63,472 nucleotides of DNA from Spongospora subterranea f. sp. subterranea. Taxonomy: Eukaryota > Endomyxa: Phytomyxea > Phytomyxea > Plasmodiophorida. Shown piece by piece: positions 56,550-63,472 of the stretch (position 1 is its first letter; every line of letters starts with the position of its first letter). The stretch covers positions 1 to 63,472 of the forward strand of contig JAUGWO010000157.1 in assembly GCA_049724395.1 (NCBI GenBank), in the 5' to 3' direction. The notes beneath the pieces were generated by a model. It saw only the letters and a list, made by a program, of their open reading frames with translations. It had not been told where the DNA came from and made no database searches. A program made the position numbers and the translations under genes.

Positions 56550-58109
56550 ATGTCGAACGCGGTGTCTGAAACAAAAAAACGTAAACTGGTCGATCTGAGC
56601 ACAAAGCTTGCCATCCTCAAGTACATTGACGATGGGCACAGCATCCGAGCAACAGCTGAGAAGTTCTCTCTATCCAAAGGAACTGTTCAAGCAGCGAAGC
56701 AGAGCAGGAATTCGTTGCTAAAAGAAGCAGAGAGCAATCGTGCGCTCTCCAAAGCCAGAATAGTCCGGCAGAGCGACATTAACCTCATTTTATGGAGATG
56801 GTTTTCAACAGCAAGAGCGCGTGGTTATCCGATAAGTGGTCCCATTCTGCAAGAGAAAGCTAATCAGATCTCAACTCGACTGGGAATTAATGCCAACGAT
56901 TTTTTAGCCTCAGAGGGTTGGCTGCAAAAATGGAAACAGAGGAACAATGTGCGGTCGTACAAGGTATGTGGAGAATCGGGAAATGTAGATCTCGTTCGCG
57001 CGGAACATTGGAAAACGTCATTAGCGGCGACGATGGCAGGATATGATCTCAAGAACGTATTTAATATGGACGAGACAGGCTTCTTCTTCCGAGCCTTACC
57101 AGACTCAACATTGAACCATGTCTCTCAATCATGTAAGGGGGGAAAGCAAGGCAAAGACAGAATAACTGTAGCTCTTACTTGTTCAGCTATGGGCGAGAAA
57201 CTCCCCCTTTGGATAATTGGAAAGTCCAAAAATCCTCGCGCTTTCAGGGGTGTCGATATGAGCAAATTCAAAGCAACGTATTCAAACAGTGCAAAAGCCT
57301 GGATGACTAATCCGCTGTTCAATATTTATTTACAGGAGCTGGACGAGTTCTTTAAACGACAAGGCCGAAAGGTTCTACTCTTTTTGGATAATGCCCCTGT
57401 CCATATCGTCGACGAAGCCACAAATCTGACAAATATCGAGCTTCGCTTTTTTCCACCCAATCTCACCTCCGTTCTACAGCCGCTTGATGCTGGCATTATC
57501 CGCAGCTTGAAAGCTTTGTCCCGAAAATTCGAAGTGCTTACCCTGCTTGAATTAATGCAGGACTCGTCGGTTCATGTATCAGATCTTGCCAAAACCTTGA
57601 CCGTTCTGGACGCGATCAAGTTCTTGGAAAGGTCATGGGACCTTGTCAAAGAGGAGACTATCCAAAAATGTTTCGCCAAATGTGGATTTGTAATTCCGAC
57701 GGTTCATGAGCAAGGTACCCCAGAAGTTTTGGAGCAAGAAGAGGAACTTGCTTCTTTGGCTGAAAGGGTCGGTATTGACAGATCTCTAATTGTTGTTGAA
57801 GAAAACTTACCAGAACGCGAGATTGAAGAAGAAACAAACCTCATTGGACAGTTAGTTGATGAATTTAATAATGCTTGCAGTGAAGACGAAGTGGAGGAAA
57901 TCGCAAATGATATCGAAGAAACTGAACCCCAACAACCAAAAGTGATTTCAACTGTCCAGGCAAAAGAAATGCTCACGGATTTGATCGCCTTCGCAAAAGC
58001 CAAATCGCTGTTCAAAGAGGAGATGGATTTGAAGGCGTTGAAGGCTACAATTCATTCTCTTTATCTTTCAAGTCTTAGACAGCCAGCAATTCATCAGTAT
58101 TTTCAATAA
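56550..58109 (+). CDS. Tigger transposase (DDE_1)
   Basis: Cut-and-paste transposase of 519 residues, full length for the family. Pipsqueak HTH (LAILKYIDDGHSIRATAEKF), CENP-B-type HTH (ISTRLGINANDFLASEGWLQ then KWKQRNNV), and the DDE core: FNMDETGFFFRALP (first Asp), KVLLFLDNAPVH (second Asp) and LQPLDAGIIRSLKA (third Asp). A C-terminal acidic region (DEVEEIANDIEETEP) ends with YLSSLRQPAIHQYF. No stop or frame change seen. All catalytic residues are present, so it may still be active. Confidence 0.93.
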   Translation: MSNAVSETKKRKLVDLSTKLAILKYIDDGHSIRATAEKFSLSKGTVQAAKQSRNSLLKEAESNRALSKARIVRQSDINLILWRWFSTARARGYPISGPILQEKANQISTRLGINANDFLASEGWLQKWKQRNNVRSYKVCGESGNVDLVRAEHWKTSLAATMAGYDLKNVFNMDETGFFFRALPDSTLNHVSQSCKGGKQGKDRITVALTCSAMGEKLPLWIIGKSKNPRAFRGVDMSKFKATYSNSAKAWMTNPLFNIYLQELDEFFKRQGRKVLLFLDNAPVHIVDEATNLTNIELRFFPPNLTSVLQPLDAGIIRSLKALSRKFEVLTLLELMQDSSVHVSDLAKTLTVLDAIKFLERSWDLVKEETIQKCFAKCGFVIPTVHEQGTPEVLEQEEELASLAERVGIDRSLIVVEENLPEREIEEETNLIGQLVDEFNNACSEDEVEEIANDIEETEPQQPKVISTVQAKEMLTDLIAFAKAKSLFKEEMDLKALKATIHSLYLSSLRQPAIHQYFQ

Positions 58110-58187
58110 ATTCAAGCCAATTCCTCCTTTTCTGTACACCACATTCGGATCGCCCAATAAATAGTGGAATATTGATGAACCGACGCC

Positions 58188-58288
58188 TGTATTAAGTCGA
58201 GCAGGGTAAGCACATTCGCGACAAAGCTTTCGCGCTTCGGATAATGCCAGCATCAAGCGGCTGTAGAACGGAGATGAGATTGGGTGGA
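58188..58288 (-). repeat. Inverted fragment of the Tigger catalytic core
   Basis: The minus strand reads FFPPNLISVLQPLDAGIIRS, nearly the same as 57450-57555 in the sense direction. Substitutions show it is not brand new. It would pair with the transposase mRNA if transcribed together. Confidence 0.88.
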
Positions 58289-58654
58289 AAAAAAACAGTC
58301 ACGACACGTGGGCGCGACCCCGTGTGCGCAGCCCCTTGCGCGGCCGCGCATTCCGCATTAGGTACACACCACTCCATAAGGTACAAAATCAATCGATTTT
58401 GGAGCAAATTGGGTGTACCTTATATGGAGGTTTCACTGTATTGTCATCTACGGTACGTGACAAGACTGGCGGATGGAAAGGCTTCTGTACGCCAGTAGGG
58501 GGCACTGTTTTCTACCGCGCGCGGTTCAACCGCGCAATAGGGTACACTAATTACTGTGACACAGTCAAATTATTGCAAAACTATATCGCACAGTGCGCTC
58601 CATAGACCTTCAGTATTGGTTTCGGATCTCTCGAAAACTGGTTAACTATGATAT

Positions 58655-58950
58655 GCCGAGACGTCTTTTCGAAAGCGTCAACATAAAATGCACTGTGAGT
58701 TCTTCGGAAAGACTCCATAGCAAACTACTCTATTTTTTTTCATGTTCAAATGGAGGATCAGCATTTGTATTAAACTTGCTCGAGCATGTATTATGTAAAC
58801 GATATTCTTTCAAGGCACGCAAAATAGATGAATGAAACACTTAACATCATGTATTTATAATTTTGTTCATCCTTCGGCACAATGTACTTTGATATTTTCA
58901 ATGCACTCGCAGTGCGTTCGATTTTGACGCTTTGGAAAAAGACGTCTCGG
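58655..58950. mobile_element. Probable MITE (inverted-repeat element of ~300 bp)
   Basis: Arms of about 45 bp (58655-58702 and 58906-58950) share ccgagacgtcttttcg and tgacgcttt-type blocks as reverse complements with several mismatches. The interior has no coding sense. Size and structure fit a non-autonomous DNA transposon; the parent family is not identified. Confidence 0.6.
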
Positions 58951-59164
58951 GACGGAACAATTACTGATTACAAGTATTGATAAACGATTATGACGCCAAA
59001 AGCTATTGGTACACCTCGCATCAACAGAGGCATTATTGCCTGGATAAACATCACCGGACGCGCGAATTTGCGATGAACAACCACTGATTACAAGTAATAA
59101 TGAAGACAAAACAGCTATTGGTATACCTCGCATTAACAGAGACATTATCGTCTGGAAATAATTT

Positions 59165-61628
59165 GGGCCCCGATCGGATCCGGATACTATCCGGTATCCG
59201 GTATCCGAGAAGTGCCTCGGATCGGATCTCGGATTTGACCCTGTATCCGATCCGAGTATCCGACGGTCATATATACACTTTGAATGTTCCTCTTGCCTGT
59301 CATTAGGATTCCCTCATGGCTCAGAGGAACTCAAAGAAAAGAATGGCATGCGATCCTGTTCGCGCCCGCAACTCTCAATCGTCCGCGTACTCGTTCCGCC
59401 GAACTATCTGTTCCAGTCGCCCACAGCGATCACGCCCTTCCACTGGAGGCAACCCGGCGGGCCCGTCTTCTGGGTCTGGCACAGAATCAGAGGAGTCTTA
59501 TGTCGAAGACGTGGTTGATGTAATTTCTGATCCGATTTTATCAGCAAGATCTGGTACTTCCGAAAATAACCTTGATCCTCCAAGTGGCTCCAAGAATAAC
59601 ATTCAACAACCACAAGGAACGGTTCATCAGCATATATCTCGCTGCGATAGCGACGGTAATATACGTTTTTCTTGTAACTATTGCAAGAAACAATGGATAT
59701 ATACAGAGGAGGAGTTTAAAAGACGTGGATCCAGCACGAGTAATCAGTTGAAGCATGTGCGAACTGTGCATTCCAGACATTTCAATGGAAATACAGCAGT
59801 CGGCCCCATGGATGGTTACATTGCAACCACGTCTGAGATAGAAAAGCGACTCGCTACGAATGTTCATATTTCTGATGATTTAATTCGCGAAGGGATTGAA
59901 AATTTTGTCATGGCCGAGATGGAACCGTTTACTTTGGTGGAATCCGAAACATTTCTTACTCTTCTCAAACTATGCATCAAGTGTAAACAAGAGAATGTCT
60001 TTATCCCAAAAGCTGATGCGCTTAAAAACGGGGTCATGAAACGAACGCTAAAGATGAAGGAAGACCTAAAGAAGAGTTTCTCCAATGCCAGTTCAGCCGT
60101 CCATCTTTGCCTCGACATGTGGACGTCGCCCAACATGTTCTCGTTCCTGGCAGTAACTGCTCACTTTATTGACTCCGATTGGAATCTGGTGGAACGATTG
60201 TTAACATTTCAGGATACCACCGATCATACCGGGGCCGGAATGGCGGTTTTAGTAAAGGAGACCATGGTAGAATTTGATTTTGCTGCGCGTTTGGGCTGCC
60301 TCACGATGGATAATGCGTCGAACAACGACACTCTGGTCTCCGCTCTTTCTCAACATTTACAGGAAATTTCGACGAACGGCATTAACGGTATTCCAGCTAA
60401 ATGGGATCCGATCCATTCAAGAATTAGATGCCTTCCCCATGTCATAAACTTGGCAGCTCAGGCTTTTTTGAGAGCTTTTGGCGATGAAGACACGCTTTTG
60501 GTTTCTGACGACGATGTTCCAGATGTTTCTTCTTCTAAAATTTCAAAACGTTTGCGATATATTGTAAAGAAACTCAGGTCCAGTCCAAGTCAGCGGAAAC
60601 AATTCCTTGGACAATGCGAATTGGCCAACGTTGAAAGGCTTATGCTCATTTTGGATGTGAGAACGCGATGGAATTCAACCTTTTATATGATCCAACGAGC
60701 TGTTAAGGTGCGTTGTGGAATGCAAAATTGGCTGCGAACTGATCCTGAGATTGGGCGAGCCAAGCTTGGCTGCATGCAGTTTTGTCAGGATGAATGAAAG
60801 CGTCTGGAACGTGTGTCTTGTTTATTAGAGATGTTCGAGAATGCAAGCAAATTGATGTCGGGAGAAAAATATCCAACACTATCTTTTGTAATGCCCATCT
60901 TCATCGAGCTTATCACGTTCATCGAACGTCAAGTGCAAATTCCGCTGGATGATCCAATGTTAGGCCCACTGAATGCTGCCCATGCGGTTCTTGCCAAATA
61001 TTATTCATTCACTGACGATTCGCATTACTATCTTCTGGCTGTGCTGCTGGACCCGAGGTTTAAACAAAGTACCTGAAGCGAAAAGGCTTTGATATCGATT
61101 ACCCAGGTCTCATCGAGCAAACCGTTGTTCTTTTGAAAGACCTGGTCAAAGCTATCCAAAGGTCGAAAGAGACTGGAGAAGAAACGTTATCCAACAATGT
61201 CATGTCAGATAACACGACGCTATTCACTGACATGTTCGCGCATTGTTTCGCAGAAGCCCAGGGCCATATGAATGAAGTCGATACGTATTTGAGCCAACAT
61301 TGTGAAGACCCCAATGTGGACCCTGTATACTACTGGAAAGCGCACTCAATGCAATTTCCACTCTTGAGTATAGTGGCGAAAAATGTTTTGTCAATACCTG
61401 GGTCATCAGTAGCAGTTGAGCGTATCTTTAACTGCGGTCGTGATATGATCGGATTACGTCGCCAGTCTTTAAAACCAGAGACCATGTCAGCGTTGATGTT
61501 TAGAAGAAGCACCCTTAAGTCTCAATAAAAGATCTAAAATGTTCTCCGATGATTTGAAAATCGCCAATTGTATGGTCGGATACCGGATACCTATCCGGAT
61601 CCGGATCCCACTCGATCCGATCGGAGCT
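59165..61628 (+). mobile_element. hAT transposon with repeated subterminal motifs
   Basis: The ends are clusters of the motif cggatccgga / ccggtatccg (59180-59270 and 61575-61620), which is typical of transposase-binding subterminal repeats in hAT elements. The exact outer bases are uncertain because the flanks are tandem repeats. A nearly whole transposase gene fills the interior. Confidence 0.75.
59316..61528 (+). pseudogene. hAT transposase, two lesions
   Basis: A BED-type zinc finger (SCNYCKKQW with HVRTVH, about 59670-59770) is followed by LCLDMWTSPNMFSFLAVTAH (first catalytic region, about 60105), CLTMDNASNNDTLV (second, about 60300), RCLPHVINLAAQAF and TRWNSTFYM. Near 60796 a TGA interrupts the frame after CMQFCQDE. 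At about 61070 a one-base slip after DPRFK moves the frame to YLKRKGFDIDYPG. The C-terminal dimerisation domain is intact (YYWKAHSMQFPLLSIVAKNV, PGSSVAVERIFNCGRD). Few lesions, so inactivation is fairly recent. Confidence 0.85.
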
Positions 61629-61770
61629 CATAAACATCACCGGACGCGCGAATTTGCAAAGAACAACCACTGATTACAAGTATTAATAAACGATTATTAC
61701 ACCAAAGCTAATGTAATACATCGTATTAACAGAGGCGCTGTCTAATACATCCGACAACCGGGGAGAAACA

Positions 61771-62094
61771 GCGATTACTGATGAATCGTTATAGAGGAGT
61801 CAAAGTGAAGCACAGTATGCGATTAGATTCAAAACCCTTTCCCATACAGCCATCTGAGCGACGGCAGCATAAGTGCTAGGCGATAGTTGACTAAACAAAC
61901 ACAGAGATAATTGAACCGTTAGTGACAGCATATGTAGAATACAATCACCACCTGGAAGATTGCATTGTTGAAACTGCAACAGAAGACACAAGAGAAGTAA
62001 GAGGAGAATGGACAGACTATAGATCCGGAACTTGATGAAGAGAGAACAGAACTAACAATCGATCGATCTGGCAAATGCCGTGATCCGCTACCCT
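61771..62094. other. Intergenic DNA
   Basis: No gene or repeat identified in this 320 bp between the tandem repeat and the mariner. Confidence 0.4.
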
Positions 62095-63472
62095 CATCCA
62101 CCGCGCTCAGTGCAAAGTACTCCCTCTGTCCCGCAATATTTGTTAGGTTCACGGAAAAAAGTGGGATTAAGGAGAGATCAAGGATCAACCCAAGTGCGTT
62201 GTCGCCAATACTGCGCTCGTTGTACACTGAACAATCCCTTTTTTTTTACTGAAAATTATCTATTTTTGGCTGAAATATTGGCATCTAAAAATAGAGAATT
62301 TGGACATTAACTTTTGGAATCCCGGTCCCACGAAACTACATCTCCAATCCTCCCGTTCAACATCTTTAAGAAAGGTCGATGCCAGGACTTCGCAATTTGA
62401 CCGATGATGAGCGTCAAGCTATTTACGAGGCAATTTTATCCAAGTCGAGGAACGGGAAACCTGTAAAGGGTGCTTTCACTGAGATTGCTGCTCAATTTGG
62501 AATGCATCCCTTGACTGTCAGCAGAATATGGCATGCTGGGTAAAAATCCATTGCCGATGGGTCGATCTGTGCTAATGTTTCGTCTGAAACGGAAAGGCAG
62601 ATGCGGAAAAAATGCGACGGAAATTGATCATGTCAAAATTCAAGCTATTCCTTTATCCCGGAATAATGCTCGATAAGAACCCTTGCTGCTGCTATTGATG
62701 TGCCGAAAAGCAGGCTGCATAGAAAATTTAAGCAAGGGCAATTGAGAAGACATTCCAGCGCGATTAAGCCATTGCTAACAGAACCGAACAAAGTGCAGAG
62801 AATCGCTTTCGCATTGTCAATGATCAATCCAGACACAAATCCCCCGAAATTTCAAGACATGTTTGACTATGTTCATGTAGATGAAAACTGGTTTTACCTT
62901 ACCAAAACCAAGGCCAATTACTACCTTTGTCTTGATGAACCAGAGCCTCTGCGAACATGTAAAAACAAAAGGTTTATCGAAAAAGTGATGTTCTCAGCGG
63001 CTGTGGCACGCCCAAGGTTTGATCACAGTAGGAACAAATTTTTTGATGGTAAGACCGGGATTTGGCCATTTGTTGTGAAAGAGCCTGCTCAGCGTAAAAG
63101 CAAAAACCGAGAAGCAGGAACCCTAGTGACAAAGCCGGCCATTGTTACGAAGGAAATCTACTCTGAGTTGCTCAACAAAGTCCTTCCTGCAATTCGTGAG
63201 AAATGGCCACGACATCATGCTGGAATGCCCATCTATGTTCAGCAAGACAACGCCAAGCCTCACATTCGTGCAGACTATCCCGCCTTGTTGGCAGTATCTA
63301 GGTTAGATGGTTTTGATATTCGGCTTCGTTGCCAGCCGCCTAACAGTCCTGGGTTTCTTCAATTCGATCCAATCCTTACAGCACCAAGTCACCTTCCAGG
63401 ACTGTCGATGATTTGATTGCAGTTACCGAGAACGCCTTCGCTACCTGTCCGAAACGAAGTTGAATTCCATAT
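62095..63472 (+). mobile_element. Mariner-like element, runs off the window
   Basis: The left terminus actccctctgtcccgcaata is at about 62119. An N-terminal frame from 62379 (MPGLRNLTDDERQAIYEAIL) includes the HTH PLTVSRIWHAG and then breaks near 62545. The second frame, 62700-63416, carries FDYVHVDENWFYLTKTKANY (first Asp) and YVQQDNAKPH (second Asp). After PPNSP a small deletion removes the DLNxxDL segment with the third Asp, and the frame resumes shifted. The family resembles plant-type mariners (DD39D-like). Closest relative here is 3818-4655. Confidence 0.85.

Larger units (their letters stand above)
56349..58438 (+). mobile_element. Tigger/pogo transposon, apparently whole
   Basis: A 2,090-bp element with 25-bp inverted termini (cagtgaaacctccatataag and complement), flanked by TA (56347-56348 and 58439-58440). 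It holds one uninterrupted transposase gene. Between the gene and the right terminus it carries an inverted ~100-bp copy of its own transposase core (58188-58288). It interrupts an older repeat: the right flank resumes ttgtcatctacggta, a sequence also seen at 30288. Confidence 0.93.
58955..61770. repeat. 120-bp tandem repeat interrupted by a hAT element
   Basis: Units carrying actgattacaagta and cattaacagag begin near 58961 and 59081 and again at 61667, beyond the hAT element. The segment taaacatcaccggacgcgcg occurs at about 59045 and 61631. The hAT therefore inserted into an existing tandem array of at least three units. Confidence 0.85.

Noticed and set aside
58867-59145. Minus-strand frame with a signal-peptide-like start (IAVLSSLLLVISGC)
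   Set aside because: It is read through the 120-bp tandem repeat and the MITE arm in antisense; no independent coding evidence.

Overview
The window is a transposon-rich stretch of a protist nuclear genome. Host genes lie on both strands and are split by many short introns; the best resolved, in a ribosomal protein S3 gene, are about 50-65 bp. There are no bacterial operons or Shine-Dalgarno-led genes. The gene set combines a chitin synthase, a plant-type vacuolar sorting receptor (PA domain, CGxxCxNxGRYC-type region, YxxPhi tail), a GH16 beta-1,3-glucanase, secreted ankyrin and secreted repeat proteins, dolichol-pathway enzymes and a SHPRH/Rad5-type helicase. My inference is a chitin-making biotroph of the plasmodiophorid (Rhizaria) kind, such as a Spongospora or Polymyxa relative. 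An oomycete-like organism is not excluded; no marker here settles it.

Layout. 1-6.1 kb: old DNA transposons (MULE with SWIM finger, IS630-like DDE elements, a deleted mariner, a hairpin, a possible solo LTR). 6.2-10.5 kb: dolichol kinase and a 1.15-kb inverted duplication carrying two divergent secreted F-x-P-L/Gly-Tyr-rich genes and a second truncated dolichol kinase end. 10.5-18.5 kb: host genes (hypotheticals, CS-domain plus Sel1 repeats, RPS3, ALG5, chitin synthase). 18.5-22.7 kb: gene-poor DNA with LINE and pogo remnants. 22.8-25.3 kb: secreted ankyrin-repeat gene. 25.4-35.1 kb: nested transposons (LTR fossils, Harbinger, hAT with two near-perfect palindromes). 35.2-38.96 kb: SHPRH-like helicase/RING ligase. 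40.0-48.3 kb: vacuolar sorting receptor, RING-H2 membrane ligase, twin CX9C protein, GH16 enzyme and its inverted partial copy. 48.9-63.5 kb: Harbinger piece, minisatellite, pogo-like element with clean ends, a secreted 30-residue-repeat protein, an apparently whole Tigger, a hAT lodged in a 120-bp tandem repeat, and a mariner running off the edge.

How the genes relate. Dolichol kinase makes the dolichyl phosphate that ALG5 glucosylates, so two steps of the ER N-glycan donor pathway lie within 10 kb. Chitin synthase and GH16 both act on wall-type polysaccharides. The sorting receptor and the secreted proteins belong to the secretory route. No co-regulated cluster can be claimed.

The strongest unexplained theme is inversion. 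At least seven large or near-perfect inverted duplications occur, several taking in host gene ends. They may reflect real foldback duplication in this genome or amplification/assembly artefacts, and the two need to be told apart.
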